Positions 33,476 to 41,780 of a DNA stretch of 64,000 bases are shown in pieces; position 1 is the first letter of the stretch; the number at the start of each line of letters is the position of its first letter. The position numbers and the translations under genes were made by a program. Where the stretch lies: positions 124,001 through 188,000 of the forward strand of contig NZ_JALDAY010000006.1 of assembly GCF_022698165.1 (NCBI RefSeq), in the 5' to 3' direction. The DNA is from Streptomyces cylindrosporus. GTDB lineage: Bacteria; Actinomycetota; Actinomycetes; Streptomycetales; Streptomycetaceae. The notes beneath the pieces were generated by a model that worked only from the letters and a program-made list of their open reading frames with translations, was not told the origin of the DNA and made no database searches.

Positions 33476-34113
33476 CCGTTCTCGACGCGGGCGAGCTGAA
33501 GGAACTGCTGGCCCTCGGCTCGGCCACCGCCTACGAGGCCTCCGGACTGCCGTGCGCCCTCCCGCCGGTGTTCCGGCCGGCCTGGGCGGGCGCACGGTGC
33601 GTGGGCACCGCCCTGCCCGTCGCGGCGGCACCGGGCGACAACCTGCCCCTGCACTGGGCACTGGAAGCGGCGCGGCCGGGCGACGTGCTCGTGGTCGACG
33701 CGGGCGGCAGCGAGCACGGCTACTGGGGCGAGGTCCTGGCGGTCTCCGCACTCGCCCGGGGGGTCGCCGGGCTGGTCATCGACGGCGGCGTACGCGACAC
33801 CGACCGGCTGCGGGAGATCGGCTTCCCCGCCTTCTCCACCTCCGTCGCCATCCTGGGCACCGGCAAGTCCTGGCCCGGCCGCGTCGGCAGCCCCGTTCAC
33901 CTGCGCGGCCACCGCGTCGCACGCGGCGACCTGGTCGTCGCCGACGCCGACGGCATCGCCGTACTGCCCGCCGCCGAGGCGCGACGGGTCCTGGACGCGT
34001 CACGCGCCCGCGCCGCCAAGGAGGACCAGTACATGGCGGAGCTCCGCGCCGGCGCCCTCACCCTCGACCTCTACGGCTTCCGCGAGCTGGGACAACCGGA
34101 GGACCAATCATGA
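33472..34113 (+). CDS. RraA-fold protein 3 of 3, closest to CHA aldolase (LigK/GalC)
   Basis: A 213-residue RraA-fold protein. It has GDNLPLHWALEAARPGDV, HGYWGEVLAVSALARG and LVIDGGVRDTDRL, the pattern of 4-carboxy-4-hydroxy-2-oxoadipate aldolase/oxaloacetate decarboxylase. That enzyme splits the LigJ product to pyruvate and oxaloacetate with a divalent metal. Among the three tandem copies this one matches best and is the preferred aldolase. It overlaps RraA 2 and the reductase fusion by 4 bases each. Confidence 0.82.
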   Translation: MTVLDAGELKELLALGSATAYEASGLPCALPPVFRPAWAGARCVGTALPVAAAPGDNLPLHWALEAARPGDVLVVDAGGSEHGYWGEVLAVSALARGVAGLVIDGGVRDTDRLREIGFPAFSTSVAILGTGKSWPGRVGSPVHLRGHRVARGDLVVADADGIAVLPAAEARRVLDASRARAAKEDQYMAELRAGALTLDLYGFRELGQPEDQS

Positions 34114-35141
34114 CCACGACACCCTCGACCCCCCTTGCGACGGACACCCTGGAGGACGCCTTCCGGGCCGCCGCGGGCCGCTTCGCCTCCGGTGTGACGG
34201 TCGTGGCCCTGCGCGGGCCCAGCGGCCTGTACGGCCTCACCGCGACGTCGTTCGTCTCGCTGTCGCTGCGCCCGCTGCTGGTGTCGGTGTCGGTGAACAC
34301 CGGCAGTGCCCTGCTGGACGAGGTGCGCGCGGCGGGCGCGTTCTCCGTGAACGTGCTGGGTGAGGACCAGCAGGCCGTGTCGAAGTACTTCGCGACGCGC
34401 GGCCGGGGGTTCAGCCAGGACGCCTTCCCCGGCATCCCGAGCCGCACCGAGGTCACCGGCGCACCCGTGCTGGACGGCGGCCTCGCCTGGTTCGACGCGA
34501 CGGTGGAGGCGATCCTCCCCGGCGGCGACCACGAGACCCTCGTCGGGAGCGTCAAGGCCGCGGGCCGCCGCGACGGCGAGCCCCTGGTCTACTGGTCGGG
34601 CGGCTACCGGCGCCTGGACCCGACGGACCCCGGCTCGCCCGACGACCGTATCGCCCCGCTGTCGGCCGCCCTGTCCGAGCAGTTGAACGCGTCCGGGCTG
34701 TCGCCCGCCGACCTCATCGACGCCCAGCTGGCGCTGGAGCCGGTGGCCGCCGAACTCGCCGCGTTCCGCCACGACCCGGAGACCCTCGCCGCGCTGCGCG
34801 AGTGCATGCGCCGCGCCCACGAGGCGGCGGGCGACCCGGCGGCGTTCACGGCCGAGGCCGTCGCCTTCCACACCGCGCTGGGCCGGGCCAGCGGCAACCC
34901 CGCCATCCGCGCGGCGCTCGACACCCTAGTCCAGGCCCGGCACCGGCACTACGCGGCCGGCACCGACGACGCCGCCACCGCCCACACCAACACCGCACAC
35001 CAGGTGATCTACGACGCGATCGCCCGGGGCGACGCCGAGGCCGCCCGCGTGGCCATGACGGAGCACCTGGCCGTCGTACGCAACGGTCTGGGGCCGCGAA
35101 AGGCGTCCCTCACCGCGGCGGAGCAGGGGGTTCGCGCATGA
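34110..35141 (+). CDS. Flavin reductase fused to an FCD (FadR C-terminal) domain
   Basis: A 343-residue two-domain protein. Residues about 10-170 are a DIM6/NTAB-type flavin reductase: AAGRFASGVTVVAL, GLTATSFVSLSLRPLLVSVSVN, GAFSVNVLGEDQQ. Residues about 190-325 are an FCD helical domain as in GntR/FadR regulators: RASGNPAIRAALDTL and HQVIYDAIARGDAEAA followed by RVAMTEHL. The usual winged-helix DNA-binding domain is absent. It should supply reduced flavin to the HpaB-type oxygenase, with the FCD part sensing an aromatic acid. Acinetobacter C1 reductase, with a MarR-like tail that controls flavin reduction, is a precedent. The FCD acid usually at the first metal position appears replaced. Confidence 0.85.
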   Translation: MTTTPSTPLATDTLEDAFRAAAGRFASGVTVVALRGPSGLYGLTATSFVSLSLRPLLVSVSVNTGSALLDEVRAAGAFSVNVLGEDQQAVSKYFATRGRGFSQDAFPGIPSRTEVTGAPVLDGGLAWFDATVEAILPGGDHETLVGSVKAAGRRDGEPLVYWSGGYRRLDPTDPGSPDDRIAPLSAALSEQLNASGLSPADLIDAQLALEPVAAELAAFRHDPETLAALRECMRRAHEAAGDPAAFTAEAVAFHTALGRASGNPAIRAALDTLVQARHRHYAAGTDDAATAHTNTAHQVIYDAIARGDAEAARVAMTEHLAVVRNGLGPRKASLTAAEQGVRA

Positions 35142-36274
35142 ACACGCCCGTCCGGCTGGCGGCCGTCGAGGCGCCCGGCCAGCCTGAGGTCACCCCCGTG
35201 CTGAAGTCCCTCTACCGGGGCTTCGAGCGCGAACTCCTCGTCCCGCTGTGGACCGAGATCGGCGACCTGATGCCGGCCCACCCGCGCTCCCGGGCCGTTC
35301 CGCACCTGTGGCGCTGGGACCGGCTGCGTGAACTGGCCTCCCAGGCGGGCGAGTTGGTTCCCGTCGGCCGGGGCGGCGAGCGCCGCGCCATCGCCCTCGC
35401 CAATCCCGCGCTCGGCGGCCGCCCCTTCGCCACCCCCACCCTGTGGGCGGCCATCCAGTACCTGATGCCCGGCGAGGACGCACCCGAGCACCGCCACACC
35501 CAGCACGCCTTCCGTTTCGTCGTCGAGGGCGAGGGCGTGTGGACGGTCGTGGACGGCGACCCGGTCCCCATGCGGCGCGGCGACTTCCTGCCCCAGGCGG
35601 GCTGGAACTGGCACGCCCACCACAACGCCACCGCCGAACCGATGGCCTGGATCGACGGCCTCGACATCCCGTTCCAGTACGTCACGGAGGCGCAGTTCTT
35701 CGAGTTCGGCCGCGACCGGATCAGTGACGCCGAACGGACCACTCCCGAGCGCTCGCGGTCCGAACGCCTGTGGGGCCACCCGGGGTTGCGACCCGTCTCG
35801 GCCGGTACAACGGCCCCCGGGTCGCCGCTCCTTGCGTACCGCTGGGAGCACACCGATCGGGCCCTCACCGACCAACTCGCCGTCGAGGCCGAGGGGTTCG
35901 GCTCCACCGTCGAGCCGGGCCACGCGGCCGTCCGTTTCACCGACCCGGCCACCGGCACCGACGTGCTGCCCACCATCCGGGCCGAGATGCACCGGATCGC
36001 GCGCGGCGCCGGGACCGCCCCGGTGCGCGAGACGGGGTCCTCCGTATACCAGGTCTTCGACGGCTCCGGCACGGTCACCGTGGGCGAGAAGACCTGGTCG
36101 GTCACACGGGGCGATCTGTTCGTCGTCCCGTCCTGGGAGCCGTTCTCGGCGCGTTCCGAGGCCGGGTCCACCGACTCCGACTCCGGGGCTCTGGACCTGT
36201 TCCGCTTCAGCGACGCGCCCGTCTTCGAGGCGCTCCGCCTCCACCGCAAGCACACCGAAGGAGCCGCCCGATGA
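35138..36274 (+). CDS. Bicupin dioxygenase, gentisate 1,2-dioxygenase type
   Basis: A 378-residue protein with two cupin domains. The first carries the iron motif PEHRHTQHAFRFVVEGEG (three His) and WNWHAHHN; the second has VYQVFDGSGTVTVGEK and lacks most metal ligands, as usual. Gentisate and salicylate 1,2-dioxygenases have this layout and cleave the ring to maleylpyruvate-type products. The next two genes encode the isomerase and hydrolase of that route, which strongly supports gentisate or a substituted gentisate. It overlaps both neighbours by 4 bases. Confidence 0.87.
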   Translation: MNTPVRLAAVEAPGQPEVTPVLKSLYRGFERELLVPLWTEIGDLMPAHPRSRAVPHLWRWDRLRELASQAGELVPVGRGGERRAIALANPALGGRPFATPTLWAAIQYLMPGEDAPEHRHTQHAFRFVVEGEGVWTVVDGDPVPMRRGDFLPQAGWNWHAHHNATAEPMAWIDGLDIPFQYVTEAQFFEFGRDRISDAERTTPERSRSERLWGHPGLRPVSAGTTAPGSPLLAYRWEHTDRALTDQLAVEAEGFGSTVEPGHAAVRFTDPATGTDVLPTIRAEMHRIARGAGTAPVRETGSSVYQVFDGSGTVTVGEKTWSVTRGDLFVVPSWEPFSARSEAGSTDSDSGALDLFRFSDAPVFEALRLHRKHTEGAAR

Positions 36275-37116
36275 AGCTCGCCACCCTCCGCACCGACGGC
36301 ACGACCAGGGCCGTCCGGCTCGACGGCGACGTCCTGATCGACCTCGGGGACTCCGACCTCGGCGTCTTCCTGGCCCGGCCGGACTGGTACGAGCGCGCGC
36401 AGGCCGCCGTTCCGGGGACGACGTATCCGGTCGCCGGCGCCGACTTCGCGCCCGTGGTCCCCCGCCCCTCGAAGGTGGTGTGCGTGGGCCTCAACTACCG
36501 CAACCACATCACGGAGATGGGCCGCGACCTGCCCGAACACCCCACGCTCTTCGCGAAGTTCGGCGACAGTCTGATCGGGGCCGGTGACGACATCGTGCGG
36601 CCGGAGGAGACCGCCCAGTTCGACTGGGAGGTGGAACTGGCGGTCGTCATCGGCAAGCAGGTCCGCCGGGCCACCCCTCACATGGCCGTGGAGGCCATCG
36701 CGGGCTTCACCGCGCTCAACGACATCACCTGCCGCGACTGGCAGTTCCGCACCCGTGAGTGGCTCCAGGGCAAGGCGTGGGACTCCTCGACACCGGTCGG
36801 CCCCTATCTGGTGACGCCGGACGAACTGCCCGGCGGGGTCCGCCCGGCACTGGACGTACGGCTGGAGGTGGACGGCGAGGTCATGCAGTCCGACACGACC
36901 GGCGACCTGCTCTTCGACCCCGTCGCCCTGGTCGAGTACGTCTCCACGATCGTGCGGCTCCACCCCGGCGACATCATCGCCACCGGAACGCCCGGCGGGG
37001 TCGGCCACGCCCGCAAGCCCTCGCGCTTCCTGCTGGGCGGCGAGACCGTCGTCGCGGAGGTCGAGGGCATCGGACGGCTGCACAACCGGGTCGTCAAGGA
37101 GGACAGCGCCCCATGA
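36271..37116 (+). CDS. Fumarylacetoacetate hydrolase family, probable fumarylpyruvate hydrolase
   Basis: A 281-residue FAH-fold enzyme. It has VCVGLNYRNHITEMG, the metal-binding DWEVELAVVIGK (Glu, Glu) with NDITCRDWQ, and IIATGTPGGVGHAR. It hydrolyses fumarylpyruvate to fumarate and pyruvate in the gentisate route. Overlaps of 4 bases join it to the dioxygenase and isomerase genes. The family also includes related dioic acid hydrolases and decarboxylases, but the context favours this role. Confidence 0.87.
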   Translation: MKLATLRTDGTTRAVRLDGDVLIDLGDSDLGVFLARPDWYERAQAAVPGTTYPVAGADFAPVVPRPSKVVCVGLNYRNHITEMGRDLPEHPTLFAKFGDSLIGAGDDIVRPEETAQFDWEVELAVVIGKQVRRATPHMAVEAIAGFTALNDITCRDWQFRTREWLQGKAWDSSTPVGPYLVTPDELPGGVRPALDVRLEVDGEVMQSDTTGDLLFDPVALVEYVSTIVRLHPGDIIATGTPGGVGHARKPSRFLLGGETVVAEVEGIGRLHNRVVKEDSAP

Positions 37117-37835
37117 GCCGATCACTCGCGGACACCAGCCTCTGGATGCGGGAGGGAACCGCACTCCTCGTCCACACCGCCGCCCTCCTGGACGAGACGG
37201 CCTACGACGCCCCCTCGGCGCTCCCCGGCTGGTCCCGCAAGCACGTGGTGGCGCACGTCGCCGCCAACGCGGACGCCCTGGCCAACCTCGTGCACTGGGC
37301 GGTCACCGGCACGCCGACCCCGATGTACGCCTCCCCCGAGGAACGCGCGGTCGGCATCGAGGAGGGCAGCCGACAGCCCGGCGCACGCCTCACGGAATGG
37401 CTCCGGCTCTCCTGCGACGCCCTGGAGAAGGCGATGGACGCGCTGGACGACGACCGGTGGACGGCGCGCGTGCTGACCGCGCAGGGCCGCACCGTACCGG
37501 CCACCGAGATCCCGTGGCTGCGCTCGCGCGAGGTGTGGGTGCACGCCGTCGACCTGGGCACCGGTGTCCGCTTCGGTGACCTGCCCGCCGACTTCCTCAC
37601 CGCGCTGTGCGACGACGTCGTGGCCAGACGCGGTGCCGCCCCCGGGGCGGGGATCACCCTGGAACCGACCGACGCGCCCGCACGCTGGCACCTGCCGCCC
37701 GCGTCCGACGAGAACGGGGAAACGATCACGGTCACCGGCCCCCTCGCCGAGATCACGGCCTATCTGGCCGGCCGGGACCATTGCGTGACCACGGCCCCGG
37801 GAGCGGAGGCACCCGCACTGTCCGCCTGGTTGTGA
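37113..37835 (+). CDS. Mycothiol-dependent maleylpyruvate isomerase
   Basis: A 240-residue DinB/MDMPI-fold protein. Metal-site residues appear in WSRKHVVAHVAANADAL and in SREVWVHAVDLG, matching the His, Glu, His pattern of the Corynebacterium enzyme. It converts maleylpyruvate to fumarylpyruvate with mycothiol, the thiol of actinomycetes. It is the last gene of the operon and ends 25 bases before a convergent gene. The order dioxygenase, hydrolase, isomerase completes a gentisate route. Confidence 0.86.
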   Translation: MSRSLADTSLWMREGTALLVHTAALLDETAYDAPSALPGWSRKHVVAHVAANADALANLVHWAVTGTPTPMYASPEERAVGIEEGSRQPGARLTEWLRLSCDALEKAMDALDDDRWTARVLTAQGRTVPATEIPWLRSREVWVHAVDLGTGVRFGDLPADFLTALCDDVVARRGAAPGAGITLEPTDAPARWHLPPASDENGETITVTGPLAEITAYLAGRDHCVTTAPGAEAPALSAWL

Positions 37836-37860
37836 GCGGCGGACGTCGCCGGTGCGGGGC

Positions 37861-38895
37861 TCAGAACGTGAGGAGGACCTTGCTGGAGACCGAGGCGTCG
37901 GCAGCGACGGCGAAGGCCTTGAGCGCCTCGTCCACGGGGAAGTCGTGGGTGATGACCGGGCCGACGGCCAGGGACCCGTCGGCGATCGCCGCGATCACCT
38001 CGTCGATCTCGTCGTTGAAGCGGAACGAGCCGACCAGCCGGAGCTCCCGGCCGATGGCGTGCGCGATCGGCACGGGCTGGTCGCCGTTCGGCAGGAGCCC
38101 CACCATGACCACCGTGCCGCCCCGGGTGGCACCCCGGATGGCGGACGCGAGACCCCGGTGGTTGCCGGAGGACTCGATCACCACGTCCGCGTCCACGGCG
38201 GCGACGGCCTCGGTGTCGCCCGCGTCGAGTGTCCGTGTCGCGCCGACCACGGCCGCGATCTCACGGGGCTTCGCGTGCAGGTCGACCGCCACGATCTCCG
38301 CGGCGCTGGCGCGGGCCGCCACCGCGACGGCCAGGGCACCGATGGGGCCGCTCCCGACGACCAGGACGCGCTTGCCGGCGACATCGCCCGCCCGCGAGAC
38401 GGCGTGCCAGGCGACCGCGGCCGGCTCGGCCAGGGCCGCGGCACGCAGGTCGATCCGCTCGGGCAGTGCGCGCAGCATCGCCGCGGGAAGCACGATCTCG
38501 CGGGCGAAGGCTCCCTCGGTGTGCGGGAAACGCGCGGCCGAGCCGAGGTAGCGCACTCCCGGAGAGAGGTTGGGCCGGTCCGGGGGGAACCGGACGTCGG
38601 TGTGTTCGTGCCGCGCCGGATGGACCGTGACCCGGGTTCCGGCGGCCGGGCCGGTTCCGTCGGAGGCGGCCTGCAGGACGGTTCCGGACACCTCGTGCCC
38701 GAGGACCATCGGCGCCCGCAGGACGGATTCCCCGACGGCGCCGTGCCGCCAGTAGTGCAGGTCGGAGCCGCAGATACCGCCGTGGGCGACGCTCAAGACG
38801 GCCTCGTGCGGCTCGGGCGGACGCAAGGCGACGCGTTCGATCCGGACGTCGTCGGCGCCGTGGGCGACGACCGCGAGGGTGGTGCGGGGAGTCAT
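37861..38895 (-). CDS. Zinc-type dehydrogenase, L-idonate 5-dehydrogenase-like
   Basis: A 344-residue medium-chain dehydrogenase. It has GGICGSDLHYWRHG and LGHEVSG for the catalytic zinc, GSAARFPHTEGAF as in L-idonate dehydrogenases, and the cofactor motif GSGPIGALA. The cysteines of the structural zinc loop are absent; the region reads HPARHEHTDVRFPPDRPN. It oxidises a sugar acid to its 5-keto form if the family assignment holds. A gluconate 5-dehydrogenase-like SDR gene precedes it by 28 bases in the same direction, as in the idonate route. Confidence 0.8.
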   Translation of the reverse strand: MTPRTTLAVVAHGADDVRIERVALRPPEPHEAVLSVAHGGICGSDLHYWRHGAVGESVLRAPMVLGHEVSGTVLQAASDGTGPAAGTRVTVHPARHEHTDVRFPPDRPNLSPGVRYLGSAARFPHTEGAFAREIVLPAAMLRALPERIDLRAAALAEPAAVAWHAVSRAGDVAGKRVLVVGSGPIGALAVAVAARASAAEIVAVDLHAKPREIAAVVGATRTLDAGDTEAVAAVDADVVIESSGNHRGLASAIRGATRGGTVVMVGLLPNGDQPVPIAHAIGRELRLVGSFRFNDEIDEVIAAIADGSLAVGPVITHDFPVDEALKAFAVAADASVSSKVLLTF

Positions 38896-38923
38896 GGACG
38901 TTTCCCTTCTCGGACGACGGCAC

Positions 38924-39694
38924 TCATACGACGACCGTCATGCCGCCGTCGACGAAGACGACCTGGCCGTTGACGTAGTCGGAGGCGCTGGAGGCGAGCC
39001 ACACGGTCGGGCCGACCACATCGGCCACCGTGCCCCAGCGCCGCGCGGGCGCACGGCCGAGAATCCATGAGTTGAACTCGTCGTCGTCCACCAGGTTCTG
39101 TGTCATCTCGGTGTGGATGTATCCGGGCGCGATTCCGTTGATCTGCAGCCCTTCGGCGGCCCATTCCGCGGTCATGACCCGGGTGAGGTTGCGCAGGGCG
39201 CCCTTGGCCGCCGTGTAGGGGCCGATGGTCGGGCGGGCCAGGTCGGTCTGCACCGAGCAGATGTTGATGATCTTCCCGGCGTGCCTGGGCAGCATCCGGC
39301 CGGCGACCTGCCGACCCACGACGAAGGCACCGGTGAGGTTGGTGTCGAGCACGCGCCGCCAGTTGTCGAGGCTCACCTCGACGAGCGGTTCGCGGTGCTG
39401 GACGCCCGCGTTGTTCACCAGGATGTCGATGGCGCCCACTTCGGACTCGATCGACGCGACGGCCCGCGCGACGGCGTCCTCGTCGACGATGTCGAAGGCC
39501 CGGGCCGCGACGCGGTCGTCGCCGAACCGGTCGGCGAGCGTCGCGCGGGTCGCTTCGAGACGGACGGGATCCACGCCGTTGAGGACGATGGTGGCTCCGG
39601 CGTCGGCGAGACCCGTGGCGATACCGAGTCCGATGCCGCGGCTCGATCCGGTGACGAGGGCGACCTTTCCGGTGAGGTCGAAGGCGGAGGTCAT
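38924..39694 (-). CDS. SDR, gluconate 5-dehydrogenase-like
   Basis: A 256-residue classical SDR. It has TGSSRGIG, NNAGVQHREPL, INICSVQTDLARPTIGPY with the catalytic Ser and Tyr, AAKGAL, and GIAPGYIHTEMTQNLV, a pattern typical of gluconate 5-dehydrogenase and relatives. It interconverts 5-ketogluconate and gluconate. It lies between the D-2-hydroxyacid dehydrogenase and idonate-type dehydrogenase genes, so the unit appears to process a sugar acid. Confidence 0.84.
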   Translation of the reverse strand: MTSAFDLTGKVALVTGSSRGIGLGIATGLADAGATIVLNGVDPVRLEATRATLADRFGDDRVAARAFDIVDEDAVARAVASIESEVGAIDILVNNAGVQHREPLVEVSLDNWRRVLDTNLTGAFVVGRQVAGRMLPRHAGKIINICSVQTDLARPTIGPYTAAKGALRNLTRVMTAEWAAEGLQINGIAPGYIHTEMTQNLVDDDEFNSWILGRAPARRWGTVADVVGPTVWLASSASDYVNGQVVFVDGGMTVVV

Positions 39695-39730
39695 GTGCGT
39701 GGTTGTCTTCCTTGATGTCAGTAGAAGATG

Positions 39731-40798
39731 TCAGTAGAACTCGACGGTGTTCACCCGGTTGACCGGGCGGTGTCCGTCGAGGAGCCGGGTGGCGTTGGCG
39801 GCGAAGAGCTCGGCAATGAGCCGGTCCTCGGCGGCGTCGAGCGCTGCGGTGTGCGGGCTCACCAGCACCTGCTCGTGGTCCCAGAGCGGGCTGTCGGCGG
39901 GCAGCGGTTCGGTCTCGAAGACATCCAGCGCGGCGAAGCCGACACGGCCGGAGTCGAGCGCGTCGAGCAGGGCGGCCTCGTCGACGACGCTCCCGCGGCC
40001 GACGTTGACCAGGCAGGCGCCGGGCCGCAGGGCGTCGAGGAACCGTTTGCCCACGAGGTGCTCGGTCGCCGCGGTACCGGGAAGCGTGTTCACGACGGCG
40101 TCCACGGTGGGCGCCACCTCGACGACGCGGTCGGGGTGCACCACGGTGGAGACGCCGGGGACGGTGACGTCCCTTCTGCTCGTGCCGACGACCGTCGCGC
40201 CGAGCGCGTCGAGTTTCGCGGCGACGGCCCGGCCGATCCCGCCGAGGCCGAGCACGAGCACGGTCTGCGCGCTCACCTGCCCCATCGTCCAGCGGCCGCC
40301 CCACTCGTGCCGCCGCTGCCGGCGCCTGAGCAGGGGCAGGTTCTTGGCCCCGGCGAGTACGCCGAACACGGCGAACTCGGCGAGCGGCTGTCCGTGCACC
40401 CCGGCCGAGGTGGTGAACAGGACCCGGTCGAGTTCGTCCACGCTCAGCCCGGCGGCCTGGACCTGGCTGCCGCCGCCCGCGGCCATGGTGTGCACCCAGC
40501 GCAGGCGGGGATTGGCCCGGACGGTGCGCGCCAGGGCCGCCGGGTCCACGTCGGGGATGCCGTACAGGGCGTCGGCCGAGTCGATCAGGGCCTCGTAGGC
40601 GCGCTGCTGCCCGGGGGTGCGCCGCCAGGCGGGATCACCCGCGAAGTCGGCGGGCCAGCGCATCGGAGGCAGGAGGGAGTGGTCGACGACGAGATCGACC
40701 CGCGGCTCCAGCTCCCGGATGCGCGCGCAGTTCTCCTCGGCGAGCCGGGCCGCGACGGCGACCCGGAGACGGCCCGCCACCTGGTCCGGGGCGTTCAC
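39731..40798 (-). CDS. D-2-hydroxyacid dehydrogenase family protein
   Basis: A 355-residue NAD-dependent dehydrogenase. The cofactor motif is VLGLGGIGRAVAAKL; the catalytic Arg is in NVGRGSVVDEAAL, the Glu in DVFETEPLP and the His in SPHTAALD. It reduces a 2-oxoacid or oxidises the hydroxyacid. The start is GTG at 40798 overlapping the RraA-fold gene stop as GTGA, with AAGGCGG upstream. It probably handles glyoxylate, hydroxypyruvate or a keto sugar acid. Confidence 0.85.
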   Translation of the reverse strand: MNAPDQVAGRLRVAVAARLAEENCARIRELEPRVDLVVDHSLLPPMRWPADFAGDPAWRRTPGQQRAYEALIDSADALYGIPDVDPAALARTVRANPRLRWVHTMAAGGGSQVQAAGLSVDELDRVLFTTSAGVHGQPLAEFAVFGVLAGAKNLPLLRRRQRRHEWGGRWTMGQVSAQTVLVLGLGGIGRAVAAKLDALGATVVGTSRRDVTVPGVSTVVHPDRVVEVAPTVDAVVNTLPGTAATEHLVGKRFLDALRPGACLVNVGRGSVVDEAALLDALDSGRVGFAALDVFETEPLPADSPLWDHEQVLVSPHTAALDAAEDRLIAELFAANATRLLDGHRPVNRVNTVEFY

Positions 40799-41433
40799 CG
40801 GGCCGCCTTGGTCCGCAGCGCCTCGACCTCGGCGTCCAGAGCCGCTTCACGGGCGACGATCTCCTCGACCGCCTTGAGCGCCTCGTCGGCGCGGTGCGGC
40901 GGTATGACGATGACACCGTCCCCGTCGGCGGCGACGATGTCGCCGGGGTTCACGACCACGCCGCCGATGGCGACGGGCTCACCGATCGTGCCGGGCCCGT
41001 TCTTGAACGGGCCGGCGGGCGTGAGACCGCGGGCGAAGACCGGGACGCCGAGCTTTTCGATGATCGCGGCGTCCCGTACATATCCGTCGACGATCGCCCC
41101 GACGGCACCGAACGCGTCGAAGCGCTGGGCGAGGTTGTCGCCGATGACGGCGCGGCCCTCGTAGCCGAAGGCGTTGATGACGAGGATGTCACCCGGGCGA
41201 ATGTGCTCCAGGGCCGCGATCACGGCCTTGTTGTCGCCCGCGACGGTGAGCACCGGGAGGGCGGTGCCGACGGCCCTCGCCCCGTTCCAGATGGGCGCGA
41301 TACCGCCGTCGACGATGTTCAACCGGTCGAGGGCGTCACCGAGGTTGGCCACGGAGTGGGTGCGGAACTGATCGAGCACCTGACCGTCGACGCGGTCCCA
41401 TGAGCTGGTCACACGTACGTTGTCCTGGGGCAT
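40795..41433 (-). CDS. RraA-fold protein, fourth copy in the window
   Basis: A 212-residue RraA-fold protein. It has TALPVLTVAGDNKAVIAAL, VIGDNLAQRFDAFGAVG and IVDGYVRDAAIIEKLG, keeping the Arg-Asp pair. The ATG at 41433 follows CAAGGAGCC. It is first in a minus-strand unit with the 2-hydroxyacid dehydrogenase, SDR and idonate-type dehydrogenase. An aldolase or decarboxylase acting on a keto sugar acid is the likely role. It is more distant from the three tandem copies than a recent duplication would be. Confidence 0.82.
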   Translation of the reverse strand: MPQDNVRVTSSWDRVDGQVLDQFRTHSVANLGDALDRLNIVDGGIAPIWNGARAVGTALPVLTVAGDNKAVIAALEHIRPGDILVINAFGYEGRAVIGDNLAQRFDAFGAVGAIVDGYVRDAAIIEKLGVPVFARGLTPAGPFKNGPGTIGEPVAIGGVVVNPGDIVAADGDGVIVIPPHRADEALKAVEEIVAREAALDAEVEALRTKAAR

Positions 41434-41756
41434 CGCAGGCTCCTTGAAGTGGTGTCGGCGGGGCGGGGGGCAGAGGGCGAACGGGCAGGCCTCGCCTGTC
41501 CGACGGTCACACGCGGGAGCGGTGCGGCACCGAGTGCTCGGACCGCGCCGCGTCAGGTCTCCACGAGAGGCGGCCGGCAGCGGAGTCCGGCCCGGGCTCC
41601 GCTCCGAGGGCACTCGCCTCCGGCGAGACGCCGGCCCTGAGGCCGCCACGGGATGTGCCGCGAGCCGCCCGGTCGGGTCCTGGCCGTGTGGTTTCGGCCG
41701 CCGAAGCGGTTCCCGCAGTGGGTGCCATGGGTACATCCCATCCCGCCCCGAGGCAG

Positions 41757-41780
41757 AAAATGCGAAAGCTTTCGCTTTTT
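41757..41780. promoter_or_regulatory. LacI/GntR-like operator candidate
   Basis: The core GCGAAAGCTTTCGC (41762-41775) is a perfect palindrome flanked symmetrically by AAAA and TTTT, each one base away. It is about 325 bases upstream of the RraA-fold gene on minus. Such CG-centred AT-flanked palindromes suit LacI-family sugar-acid regulators. No regulator gene is next to it. Confidence 0.55.

Noticed and set aside
32127..34113. RNase E inhibitor (RraA) function for the tandem genes
   Set aside because: The genes lie inside an aromatic catabolic operon and keep the Arg-Asp pair of aldolases; the name comes only from the shared fold.
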